64,000 nt of DNA, taken from positions 9,845,467 through 9,909,466 of the forward strand of contig CM029387.1 in assembly GCA_017165825.1 (NCBI GenBank), read 5' to 3'. A program made the position numbers and the translations under genes. Below the pieces are notes generated by a model. That model did no database searches. It was not told the DNA's origin and was given only the letters and a program-made list of their open reading frames with translations. Numbering within the stretch: position 1 is the stretch's first letter; every line of letters begins with the position of its first letter. Positions 53,530 to 61,794 of this stretch are shown here, piece by piece. This DNA is from Hepsetus odoe (lineage: Eukaryota; Chordata; Actinopteri; Characiformes; Hepsetidae).

Positions 53530-54479
53530 ATATGTTACAATGTAACAAATCATCACATGCATGCAGTTTAAATGTTGTGGCAGATCAGTGCATATATAGA
53601 AGTCACATTTGATAAATATATTACAAGTATTAATTCACCCTGCATTGTAACACCAGCAAGTAAGGTACTTAGGACCCACTTGACTTTTGTTATTAAACTG
53701 TTAAGAGTTGAACTATTCTGCCATACTTGCAGTAAGTATTCCAGTTTAGAGGAGAACTTGTGAAGGCTGGAGCTATCATCAGTGATTGGTTCCGCACTGT
53801 CCACATGCTCCTTACACAACTCAGCTACAGCATCTGCAAAAATTAAATACATTTCAGGGCATGGACTTACACAGCGTAAATCATCATAGTTTCACTATAT
53901 GAGGCCTGCATTCCCAAAAGCAGACCAACTGAAATAATACTTCTTACAATGTTTTTTTGATCATGATATGTGATTAAAATAGGTAGAGCAACACAAACTG
54001 TCTAGCATGAGCAAAACACAAAGCAGGTAGTAACTATTTTCAAAATTAACTCAAATACATACTCAGACTTTGATTTAGACTTGAACTGGTAACAAATGTT
54101 GATTTTTGTATATTTGTGAGAAAATATATATCAGTCATATTAATTTCAATCTCTTTTGAGATAATAGAGTAATTAAGCTCTATTTAAGATGAAAAGCATG
54201 GCAAAATGAGAAGAAGAAAGCCAAACAAACCTGCCTTTCTATGGTTAAAGATGGTGGCTGTACTAAAATGGGTCACTGCACTTTCACTCAGGATTCCTTC
54301 TCTGAGCGTAGGGATATAACGTGATGCATGTGTGCACATTTTGAGGAGGATGAGAGGATTTTTATTTGAATCTAACAGAACTAAACAGTCAAACATGAGA
54401 GGAGTGTATGTTTTCAAATACCATGCAAGTCTCTAATTATCCTCTGAAGCTGATTTTCTCCAACCGTTACTGATGCCAT
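33804..54479 (-). CDS. fyco1: FYCO1, RUN/FYVE/GOLD autophagosome transport adaptor (17 coding exons)
   Basis: FYCO1 links LC3- and Rab7-positive autophagosomes and late endosomes to kinesin for plus-end transport (known of the family). Coding exons, in order on the minus strand: 54422-54479, 53727-53833, 52354-52479, 50665-50771, 49387-49530, 48752-48845, 44605-46842, 44359-44451, 39160-39278, 38877-39044, 38347-38490, 37674-37885, 37141-37276, 36247-36351, 35667-35877, 34987-35096, 33804-33879. Every junction is GT-AG and the phases agree, giving 4,248 nt or 1,415 residues plus TAG, close to the roughly 1,480 of the human protein. The start MASVTVGENQLQRIIRDL matches the family N-terminus. 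The tiny last exon was found by its match to the conserved C-terminus (FISKKVLY, then VYDGSD). The gene is intact. Exon edges were read by eye from splice consensus and homology, and 5' noncoding exons are not resolved. Confidence 0.96.
33951..34550 (+). mobile_element. Internally deleted Tc1 transposon in the last FYCO1 intron
   Basis: Same TIRs as 30450-30955 (CAGTACTGTGCAAAAGTTTT and complement). The interior keeps the end of the transposase: WPPQSPDLNIIE-like sequence with the catalytic-domain SPDLN block at about 34205-34260, then a stop. Lies wholly inside FYCO1 intron 16. Confidence 0.85.
37141..37276 (-). CDS. fyco1: FYCO1 exon 13: LC3-interacting region
   Basis: This 136-nt exon encodes PRPDDAAFDIITDEEVNCIY. 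The core F-D-I-I at about residues 1216-1219, preceded by Asp-Asp and followed by acidic residues, matches the LIR of mammalian FYCO1 that binds LC3A/B. This supports a conserved link to autophagosomes. The exon is phase 1 on entry and phase 2 on exit, joining exon 14 through a split Leu codon. Confidence 0.92.
37387..37471. repeat. Short perfect-stem hairpin in FYCO1 intron 12
   Basis: Two 29-base arms (37387-37415 and 37443-37471) are inverted complements with one mismatch, separated by 27 bases. No TIR family recognised. Confidence 0.7.
37674..38490 (-). CDS. fyco1: FYCO1 exons 11-12: FYVE zinc finger
   Basis: The FYVE finger binds phosphatidylinositol 3-phosphate and two zinc ions. The eight ligand cysteines are visible at about residues 1116, 1119, 1132, 1135, 1140, 1143, 1160 and 1163, in the pattern YCLSC, HNCKLC, FCYYC, CCKDC. 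The intron falls inside the basic signature: exon 11 ends RRHNC plus two bases of the Lys codon, and exon 12 begins LCGRSFCYYCC. The signature is normally R-R/K-H-H-C-R; here it reads RRHNCK, so one His and the last Arg are replaced. After the finger comes a low-complexity Ser/Pro/Thr linker. Confidence 0.94.
40392..42053 (-). pseudogene. RTE LINE reverse transcriptase part of ORF2
   Basis: Open for 553 codons. The RT domain shows NYRGIKLISHTMKLWERVVE, AFVDLEKAYDRVP (first catalytic Asp), GLHQGSALSPFLFAIVMD and MMFADDIVIC (catalytic Asp pair), followed by the thumb region and a Leu/Arg/Val-rich connection. The clade is RTE by motif order and by similarity to fish RTE/BovB-type elements. The C-terminal end runs into a stop at 40392, after which the 3' tail continues in another frame. 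Confidence 0.88.
42088..43149 (-). pseudogene. RTE LINE apurinic endonuclease part of ORF2
   Basis: An open frame of 353 codons encodes an APE-like endonuclease: GTLNVGSM, ILCVQETRW (catalytic Glu), YAPQVG, GADFNGHVG (Asp/Asn pair) and QVDYILCRR. The last SDH-type motif is decayed (KQHRMVV). In this LINE clade endonuclease and reverse transcriptase form one protein; here a frame break between about 42088 and 42053 separates them, so the copy is probably not autonomous. Confidence 0.85.
43545..43641 (+). repeat. Inverted 97-bp copy of FYCO1 exon 7 inside the Tc1
   Basis: These bases match the complement of 44756-44852 (FYCO1 exon 7) with one difference in 97 (a silent C/T in an Asn codon). 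In the plus strand they read KAQNEAQTLDCSLKTLRE and onward, the FYCO1 coiled coil. They replace a short part of the Tc1 transposase between the RNRL and RPLVGPVL-type blocks. A 12-bp direct repeat GAGTCTGTTTCT (43649-43660 and 43667-43678) lies next to it. Confidence 0.92.
44605..46842 (-). CDS. fyco1: FYCO1 exon 7: central coiled-coil exon
   Basis: One very large in-frame exon (2,238 nt, 746 codons, about residues 213-958) encodes most of the central rod. The translation is rich in Glu, Lys, Gln and Leu with heptad-like spacing and almost no Gly or Pro after the first 25 residues, as expected for a long dimeric coiled coil. It begins AQEFLPGPDFGPSLLGDLGE after the acceptor and ends NQMK at a GT donor. 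A Ser/Asn/Asp-rich stretch around residues 290-330 (for example EESDQSSDSFKK) may be a hinge. Bases 44756-44852 recur as an inverted copy in intron 8. Long open frames on the opposite strand here are by-products of codon bias. Confidence 0.95.
47236..48415 (+). mobile_element. Tc1-type transposon in FYCO1 intron 6, with nested SINE
   Basis: Matching TIRs CAGTGCCTCGCAAAAGTATT and its near-complement at 48386-48415, with TA at 47234-47235 and 48416-48417. The interior keeps the start and HTH part of the transposase (about 47740-48100: IKELSKQVRDKVVEKYRSG, then LPREGHPPKLTDQARRALIR) in two frames; the catalytic domain is absent. A SINE is inserted at about 47275-47500. Confidence 0.88.
47275..47500 (-). 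repeat. tRNA-derived SINE nested in the Tc1
   Basis: GAAAGTGACTGTTCTTGTCA tail, GGGGACGGTACCTTGCTCAA body, and a head that reads on the minus strand TAGTGGTTAGGGAGTTGGCC. It is followed by an A-rich run. The Tc1 sequence resumes afterwards. Confidence 0.75.
49387..54479 (-). CDS. fyco1: FYCO1 exons 1-5: RUN domain
   Basis: These five exons encode about residues 1-181, the helical RUN domain found in small-GTPase and motor adaptors. Recognisable blocks are EPITDDSSSLHKFSSKLEYL (exon 2), KDYWDYFCDCLARIKGANDG (exon 3), LGKGRAFIRYCLVHQRLADT (exon 4) and DWYYARSPFL with EVQFDVASRGYDLDSEWPAF (exon 5). Phases are 1, 0, 0, 2, 2. Intron 2 carries an (AT)n tract; introns 1 and 3-5 show no element I recognise. 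Confidence 0.95.
53472..53518. repeat. (AT)n microsatellite in FYCO1 intron 2
   Basis: Perfect TA run followed by a short TATG run. Confidence 0.9.
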
Positions 54480-55379
54480 TGTGGAGTCAAAGGATCAAAG
54501 TGCTTCAGGTTTATGCTGTCATCATACTTTCTGCTGTATGAAGGACACACAGAAGAAAGAACAGACAAGATGATCAAGGAGAAAATGGTCACACACAAAC
54601 ATACACAGACAAGAAGTGAATATTAAAAACTCAATTTATCTCAGTCTCTTTCTTACTGATATTTTCGAATAATAATGTTTACTTTTACTTCAACTTCTAT
54701 AGTCTAAATTTGTTCTTTTAAACCAAAGTCCTTTCCTAGCAAATTGGTTTGAGCACTGATTGAGCACTGAGTTTGCTTAGTAGTTACTCACTTTGGAGCC
54801 AGAGCATTTCATTTTTCCCCAAAAAGAGGAAGAATATAATCTGTCAAACATCGCTTCCTGTGCTGATACACTGGTTACATTCAGTACTTCCACTGTACAC
54901 GATGTTCTGTTCAATAGCAATAGTTCAATAGTGTTAATTTTCTTTATTTGATTTTACCAGTTTTATTTTTTCCTCCTGAGTTTGCAAGTCATTATTTCCA
55001 TCAGAATGACATTACTGCTTCATGGCTGCATGTTTCTCTATTAAACTATCAGTAAGAGGCAAGCAACCTTATAAAGTACACTATTTCAAGAAAAAGTAAT
55101 GCTGCAATTAAAGATGCAGCAGGGGAAAAGTTAAAGCTGTAACTTAAGCTATTGAAGGTAAGTTGCCTGTTGAAATGTAGCAGAACTAGAACCTCCAGCA
55201 CCTGCATCATCAGAAACATTCCTGAAGCTCCAAATATATTAATCACATTAAGTGAATGTGAATGTGAATGTGAATTGTGAAAAGATGAATCCTTTGCTGC
55301 ATAAATTAATCTGACACGTTAAGGGCTGCTATTGTGTATGATCATGAACAGGCAAAACTGCGAAAGAAGAAATAATAAA

Positions 55380-55990
55380 AAACTATTCACAGAAACATGA
55401 AGCGCGTGCTCTTTAACCTGCCTACGTCACCGTCTACCCCGTGACGGTGCTTCAGTGTAAACAGAAGAGGTGTGATTCAGACCGGCAGCGGGTTTTACCA
55501 AAGAATTACCAACTTTCAAACCACTTTTATCACGTTTTCATCCAGCAAACCCACAAAAGGCTCCAGAGAAACCTAACGTCTCTCTTTGTGCCTGGTAACA
55601 CCACAGAAATGATGAAAACACCAAACAACAATAAAGTGCACCTGCTCCTCCCTCTACATTTCTTTGGGATAAAAAAACAATATTGTTAAAGTGACACCGT
55701 CTGTTTTGCGGTCCGGGCAATGTATCCGATAAAGTACACAGCACAAGAGATTAAAACAAATGTAAACACATACTGTATATCGCACAGGAAAGATGATCCT
55801 CCACATCGATTACTGAACAGGTGGGGGGGGAGCGTGCTTGTTTCACGGGGGCGGTGCCAGGTGCTGATTGATAGTTGTCTGAACCAATCAGCTAGAGAGA
55901 ATCGGCAACAACCGCGAGGCATGTTAGGTTGCACGACATGAAAGTGCCAACTAATGTCACATGACCCGTGCTTCTGCATCCCTGTATTTC
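55380..55990 (-). promoter_or_regulatory. Candidate FYCO1 promoter / 5' noncoding region
   Basis: About 1-1.5 kb upstream of the FYCO1 start codon is a segment richer in CpG than its surroundings. It holds a GC box (GGGGGCGG, around 55847-55854), a CCAAT box (CCAATCAG, around 55884), a CRE-like ACGTCACCG/GTGACGG pair (around 55423-55445) and GTCACATGAC at 55956-55965, one base from the CLEAR/M-box consensus bound by TFEB/MITF-type factors. No transcription start can be fixed. Assignment to FYCO1 rests on position only. Confidence 0.35.
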
Positions 55991-56970
55991 TGAGATGCTC
56001 TAAAGATCATTAACGTCTTTAGGTGAACGATGGTGCTGCGCTCATATTCTCCTGTGAAAGAAAATCATCTTGAAACTCATTTTAAGATCATGAACCCCAC
56101 GACTTCTAATGTCAGTTTTCGATTAGGTTGCAACAACAGGAGAGCATGTAAACAGCGAGAAATAAACACACAAGTGAACAATACTGATGCAGAATAATGT
56201 AATGGTTCTATGAAAAGGATAACAGTATTGTGTACATCTTCTGCTGAATCAGTGTCTTCATGAACAAGTCAAGGATTAAATGTTGTTTAAATGTGATGAC
56301 CACGGTGCTGATCATTCATTTCAAATCACTTTTCTTATCTTAGAGAAGATAAGTCTGCATAAGGCAATATGCATTAATAACATTCAATATCACACCTTCA
56401 TTTCATATTGTTGCAAAGCTGCAGGTAACATCTCTTTTGATATCCGGCACTGTGCTCGATAAAGTACATTTTGTCCACATTTCACAAGAACAAAATAGTC
56501 AATTTCATTGTTTTCCACAGGAAACATGATCCTCTTCAGAGATTCCCTCAAAACCATTTTCCATCACTAGATCCACTTACATACCATTTAAAAGAATTAT
56601 ATGTTAAAACCCCTGTTAATCTTGTCAGATTTGATAATGAAAGTGAAAAAAAGCTCCTGTATTATTATTTATGCATTTTTTTCTTAAAGAGAATTTACTT
56701 CAAGTTAAGATCACACCTTTGGTCCTTGACAAGATGTCTTGCGCAATAAACACAATGTGGTGCCTGAAAAACATAGTGTTTGTGGAAAAGTCAATAATTA
56801 AATATTGATTTCATGTGATGAATATGGCTTTGATTATTTGTATAAAATCCCATTTCTTATAGAAGACAATTCTCAACACTGTGCTGATGGACTGAGAACA
56901 CAATGTGTTGATTTTTTTTTTTTACCTGACTTTTAATCTGATTGGCTTTGTGTGTGTGTTTTTTTTTTAG

Positions 56971-57108
56971 TGGGATGTTCTGATTTGTGAATTCGATATT
57001 GGGAACAGGGACTTTTCAGAGGGTTTCATAAAGGAAAACACTGAGTATCAGTCATCATCTTCAATCAACCAACCAACATTTGAGAACATTTTGGAGCTCC
57101 TTGTTAAG
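56971..57108 (+). other. Candidate 5' noncoding exon of the XCR1-like gene
   Basis: A T-rich stretch ending in AG at 56969-56970 and a donor AAG|GTATGC at 57108/57109 bound a possible untranslated exon. The coding exon follows acceptor ATCAG, which ends at 57335, eight bases before the ATG at 57343. The left edge could instead be a transcription start. A 5' noncoding exon before a single coding exon is the usual layout for chemokine receptor genes. Confidence 0.4.
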
Positions 57109-57342
57109 GTATGCAGTTTAGAGGTGTACATTCTAGTTATATCATGCATTGCATGTTATTTAATCCAAATAGAAAATAGATGTGCACATGCAGAGTTTGA
57201 TTTATGATCAGCTATAAAAACTTAAGCTCACTTTTAGTTAGCTTTGAAAGAACCTTATATTTACTTTTCATTATGTTAATAAATACTGTCTCTTGTTCTT
57301 TCTGTACGTTTTGCACATTTCTTTCTTTCCATCAGGAGGAAG

Positions 57343-58266
57343 ATGGGAGATATTGATAATTACTCATATGATGATTATAATACCACTGCTTACTATGACG
57401 ATGAAGCATGCAATAAGACTGAGGTGAGAAGATTTGGAGCGATTGTCACCTCTATCTTTTTCACGTTGGTCATCCTGTTCAGCTGTGTGGGCAACATACT
57501 GGTACTTTGGGTTCTGGTCAAATATGAAAAACTGAGCTCTCTGACCAATGTCTTCCTCCTCAACTTGGCTGTTTCTGACCTGGTCTTTACCTTTGGATTA
57601 CCCTTTTGGGCCCACTACGAGGTCTCTGGTTGGTGGATGTTTAGAGAACTTGGCTGCAAAGCTGTGAGCTCTATATTCTATGTGGGCTTTTACAGCAGCA
57701 CTATCATTTTAACCATGATGACGGTGCATCGCTGCATGGCAGTGGTCCGTCCTCTGTCAGTTGCCTTGAGCAGGAAATCATACATCTGCTTTTTCACCTC
57801 TGCAGCTATCTGGTTCTTGAGCATCTGCGCTGCAACCCCCCACGTCATCTTCACCAAAGTCCTTTCTGTGGAAGGCAGTACATCTGAAAGCCAGCTTCAC
57901 TGTGATTATGACGACATCACCTGGAAGCGGATTGGCACGTACCAGCAAAATGCCTTCTTCCTCATTTCTTTCATTACCATTACTTTCTGCTACATCCAGA
58001 TTCTTGAGCGGGTCCTCAGACCCACATCACACACTCGCCGCAAGACCATAAGACTCATCCTCTGCATCGTGGTGGTTTTCTTTCTGGGTTGGGTGCCATA
58101 CAATGTGTCAATTTTCCTCGACTCATTTAATGTCACCCCATTTAATAAATGTAATTTCACTACTACCATTGACTATGTTTTTTATGTTTCCCATCTGGTG
58201 GCTTTCTCTCACTGTCGCTTAAATCCATACATTTACATTATCATAAGGAGTTCAGAAACCTTTTGA
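57343..58266 (+). CDS. xcr1: XCR1-like chemokine receptor with disrupted C-terminal tail
   Basis: Seven-helix class A GPCR of 307 residues. The run GNILVLWVLVKYE followed by SLTNVFLLNLAVSDLVF is very close to mammalian XCR1, the receptor for XCL1 on cross-presenting dendritic cells. The N-terminus is acidic and Tyr-rich (candidate sulfotyrosines) with N-glycosylation sites at NTT and NKT. Chemokine-receptor cysteines are present: Cys23 and Cys270 (N-terminus to ECL3), Cys105 and Cys187 (TM3 to ECL2). The DRY motif is H129-R-C, recalling the HRY of XCR1. NPxxY is intact at N294-Y298. The frame stops right after TM7, whereas a neighbouring frame (58245-58325) continues with a helix-8-like KEFRNLLNK and a TGA. 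So the tail is shifted out of frame: genuine truncation, early pseudogene or a one-base assembly error. Two overlapping AATAAA signals lie at 58670-58683. Confidence 0.85.
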   Translation: MGDIDNYSYDDYNTTAYYDDEACNKTEVRRFGAIVTSIFFTLVILFSCVGNILVLWVLVKYEKLSSLTNVFLLNLAVSDLVFTFGLPFWAHYEVSGWWMFRELGCKAVSSIFYVGFYSSTIILTMMTVHRCMAVVRPLSVALSRKSYICFFTSAAIWFLSICAATPHVIFTKVLSVEGSTSESQLHCDYDDITWKRIGTYQQNAFFLISFITITFCYIQILERVLRPTSHTRRKTIRLILCIVVVFFLGWVPYNVSIFLDSFNVTPFNKCNFTTTIDYVFYVSHLVAFSHCRLNPYIYIIIRSSETF

Positions 58267-58984
58267 ATAAGATGCTGTGGAGCATTTGCAAAAACATGTC
58301 ACCTGATTTACTAAAATGGAGATGAAATCTCCATGTACCCGAAGAAAGAAAGTTGCCAGTGATCTCTACCAGTCCCATTTTCATTTCACTAATTTTCATT
58401 CAGTCCATCTAGTCATAAAATGTATGTTGAGTAATGTAAAAAAAAGGACCATTATAATATACATATATTAACAAGACCAAATTGGACATATGTGGTTCCT
58501 TCCTGGAATGATGCTTTTTATGTATGAATATAAATGCACATTGAAATATTGTATGTTTATCATGAGTAATACAGTGCGTTAATCTGTGTTATATCATGCA
58601 AGACTCACTTCATAGAATGCCATATGGTATATCTTTTAAAACAAATGTAAGTGCTTTTAAGCAAATGCTAATAAACCAATAAAGCATCCTTGTGCTTGTG
58701 TTACATGGACTTTGGTATGAATTGAAAGCAAAAATGAAATTCATTATAAGATAGATGTATTCTAATCCCTGAATATAATTCTAGGTATCCATCATTTAAT
58801 TTCTATTTAATTTTTTTCAAAGATGATATGTTAGTAAAACTCAATTTCTTTAGTTCTATCCAGAAGGCAGTTATTTAAAAGAAAAGGGTTTCAAACTTAT
58901 TAGTGTAAAATGTGCACCACCTTTTTTCTTCTTATTCAAATGGCCAGCTCATTGTGAAACAGATGAGTCAAGCAAAAAAAAAAA

Positions 58985-59064
58985 AAAAAAAGGAAGGAAG
59001 AGCATCACACTTCACTTGTTTGAGACTTCAGCTTGTTCGCCTCCAGGACTGTTGAAACCTTAAG
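58985..59064 (+). other. Candidate 5' noncoding exon of the second receptor
   Basis: A strong donor AAG|GTAAGC lies at 59064/59065, and the matching acceptor ends at 59276, leaving a 212-bp intron and the ATG two bases into the coding exon. The left edge is unknown; an A18-type run at about 58976-58993 may mark the upstream limit. Confidence 0.4.
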
Positions 59065-59277
59065 GTAAGCATCGTTTTTGTCAATGTGCAAGTCTTTGTT
59101 GTTAACTATGATCCTCTGTTGCTGAGTTGCTGGTAAAGATTTGTGAGTGCTATCTGATCATATAATGGATTTGAAATATTAAGCTCAATACAAAAGGAAG
59201 CTTCAACATCACATAATTTGCCTAATTCTTCTGTTATCATCATGTTACCCCCCCCCCTCCTAAAATTGTCCATTAGC

Positions 59278-60363
59278 ATGGACTCCAATCACAGCAGTAG
59301 CAGTCTGAATGACACATATGAATATGATTATGGCGATTACTATGACAACGAAAGTGGATTGATCAAGCTCTGCGAGCCGGAGAGTTACGATAAAATCACA
59401 GGAGTGAGTTACATCATGATCTGTTTTATCAGCATCTTTGGGAACAGCCTGCTACTCTACAGCCTGGCCCGCTTTGAGGACTTCAAGAGAGTCACCACAC
59501 TCTTCATACTCTGCTTGGCCACGTTCGACCTACTCTTTACCCTGACACTTCCTTTCTGGGCCACTGAACACTTCTACCAGTGGGTCTTTGGGGATGTGGC
59601 ATGCAAGCTCTTAACTGGGGCTTATTTTGTGGGTATTTATGGAAGCCTCATTCTACTGACAGCCATGACGGTCGACCGCTTCTTCATTGTAGTGGTGCGT
59701 CACCAGTGGCTGACCCGCAGGCGCAGGCTCACCTGTGCCAGGGTGGCTTGTATGGGGGCATGGGTCATTAGCCTGGGAGCTTGTTTGAAAGATGCCTTGA
59801 CCTCCGAGGTTCAAATCAGAAGTTCCACCTACACCTGCAACTACAGCCCTTCCCAGGCTGATAACACAGAGTACTACATTCAGCTCATCTTGCTCTTCTT
59901 CCTCCCACTGGTGATCATCATCTTTTGCTACAGCAAAATCCTGCACACTCTCATGTTGACTTCAGGCAGGCAAAAGTACAGGACAGTCCTGGTGGTTTTG
60001 TCCATTGTGGTGGCTTTCATCATTTGCTGGGGACCATACCATATTCTTATGTTAGTGAATGCTGTGTACTATCCCCAGGAATGTCAGAAGATGGCTGAAC
60101 TAAACCAGGCTTATGTTGCCTGCCGCATCCTCGCCTATGCTCACTGCTGTGTAAACCCATTGTTATACAGTGCTGTACAGGGACGATTCAAGAAAATTCT
60201 GTCAAGTTTTCTGATCTGCTCTCCTGAACTGAGGCAGCTGGCTCAGCAGCAGGACAGACATACAGAACCAAGCCATTCCAACGTCATCCAGCACTCAGCA
60301 GCAGAGCGTGTCGAGAACTCCAGAGCAAAGCAGCAAAATGCAGTGGAGCTCAGGTCACTTTAA
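59278..60363 (+). CDS. Chemokine receptor, CCR/XCR-type
   Basis: Seven-helix receptor of 361 residues. I chose the ATG at 59278, not the in-frame one at 59218, because a pyrimidine-rich tract and ATTAG acceptor end at 59276, and the peptide from 59218 would be translated from intron. The N-terminus is typical: NHSS and NDT glycosylation sites, then YEYDYGDYYD (sulfotyrosine-like) and Cys32. Cys32/Cys269 and Cys109/Cys187 form the two standard disulfides. The DRY motif is D133-R-F, TM6 has CWGPYH, and TM7 has N293-P-L-L-Y. The cytoplasmic tail is long (about 60 residues) with Ser, Gln and Glu but no clear CAAX. It is clearly paralogous to the neighbours but less XCR1-like than the 57.3-kb gene; the exact subfamily cannot be settled by eye. 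Confidence 0.9.
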   Translation: MDSNHSSSSLNDTYEYDYGDYYDNESGLIKLCEPESYDKITGVSYIMICFISIFGNSLLLYSLARFEDFKRVTTLFILCLATFDLLFTLTLPFWATEHFYQWVFGDVACKLLTGAYFVGIYGSLILLTAMTVDRFFIVVVRHQWLTRRRRLTCARVACMGAWVISLGACLKDALTSEVQIRSSTYTCNYSPSQADNTEYYIQLILLFFLPLVIIIFCYSKILHTLMLTSGRQKYRTVLVVLSIVVAFIICWGPYHILMLVNAVYYPQECQKMAELNQAYVACRILAYAHCCVNPLLYSAVQGRFKKILSSFLICSPELRQLAQQQDRHTEPSHSNVIQHSAAERVENSRAKQQNAVELRSL

Positions 60364-61740
60364 GAGACTAGGATGATGAACTCTGAACTGGTACTTTTCT
60401 TCATTTCTCTACAAGCTACATGATGTAAGCAAGGGAAATATATATAGATCCATTCGTTTAGCATGGTTTATTTCCCATAAATATAGGTTCTCATTAGCTA
60501 TTTGAAAAAAAAGTCATAATTATAATGATGGTCATATTTATTATTAAAAGGTTTCTTGAGCTTTGGAGCAACATATTATGTTGGGTCTTAGTTTGGACTA
60601 GAGATGACAATAATTTACAATTATTCTTCTCTCCTGCCAATTTGAAGTTTCTAGATCAAGTTTAGGAAATTTTAAGGGGAAATCCATTGAAGCTAAGATC
60701 TAAAAATCTGTTACCTATAATTTATCTCTTATCTTTTAAAATTGTAAAAGTCATATTTTTGCTCCATTATCAATAACCACTTAATTATTGTTTTTTTTCA
60801 GTATCTCATTATTTTTGTTATAATCATGACAAGTGTTCTTTTCATATTTATGCTTGATTAGTATGACTATACTGTACAAATACTTTACTGTATAGAATAG
60901 GAAACAGTGTTGTGCAAATATCAGTCTACTAATAACCAGCATGCTAATACCTGTTTCTTCAAAACTTCATTTGGTTTGATGGTTTTGTTATGTTATTCAT
61001 TTGTAGATCCCTGTGTTTTTTAAACAAACCAAAAAACAATCCTGATACTGGTCAGGTACAGGGCCTGAACTGAAAATGAAAGTCAGTGGTGACTTCGTAA
61101 TTAGGGACTAGGCCCTGTATTTGGAAGTGTGCATTTAAATATTGTTCACTGTGTCTTGTGCTGTGTATGATACATAAATACTTTCACTATGATACATAAA
61201 TACTTTCACTTCCACTTCCAAAATCATTGTTTTTCTGTACACCTGCAGAACTATACTTCACCCATACATTAAAAATAGTAGAAAGTCTGGCTCTAACTTA
61301 CACTAACTTACAATAAGTGTTGTATTTAATAATACATATAGTTATCAATTTAAATAATTTAACAATTATTTACATTGATTTCATTTAAATTATTAATTTA
61401 AATGAATGCAGGGTTGATTATATCTATCCAGCTTATTTTCTAAAGTGTTACTCTTGCCATTCAGTTGGGGTTCTTTGACAGTGTGGTAGTGGTGTTAGTG
61501 TTGTAAGTATTATTTGTCTAAAATGGCAAACAAAAGGAGTCATGACTGAAAATTTAGATGTCCACATTTCACCCCAAAACAATTTTTTTGATGTTGAAAT
61601 AATTGCACATTTACAAGTTTACCTCCAAAGATGCTAGTCACCAGGGCTGTTGAAATAACAAAGGCTGTTTTGTGGATGTGTAATTAAATGAGATGAAACC
61701 GGCAAAGAGTGATTGTCAGTTCACTAAAAAACACTTTCCT
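60364..61740. other. Intergenic between receptors 2 and 3
   Basis: AT-rich. At about 61085-61215 a decayed plus-strand SINE tail (ATTGTTCACTGTGTCTTGTG) ends in two tandem copies of ATGATACATAAATACTTTCA. No extra receptor exon was found. Confidence 0.5.
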
Positions 61741-61794
61741 TTCATTAAATAGGTAGTAAGTCTCAGTACTGAGGTTATGGACTAGGACAACAGC

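Noticed and set aside
59218..59277. Upstream in-frame start for the second receptor
   Set aside because: The segment contains a pyrimidine tract and an AG acceptor ending at 59276, so it is most likely intron; the ATG at 59278 gives a typical chemokine-receptor N-terminus.
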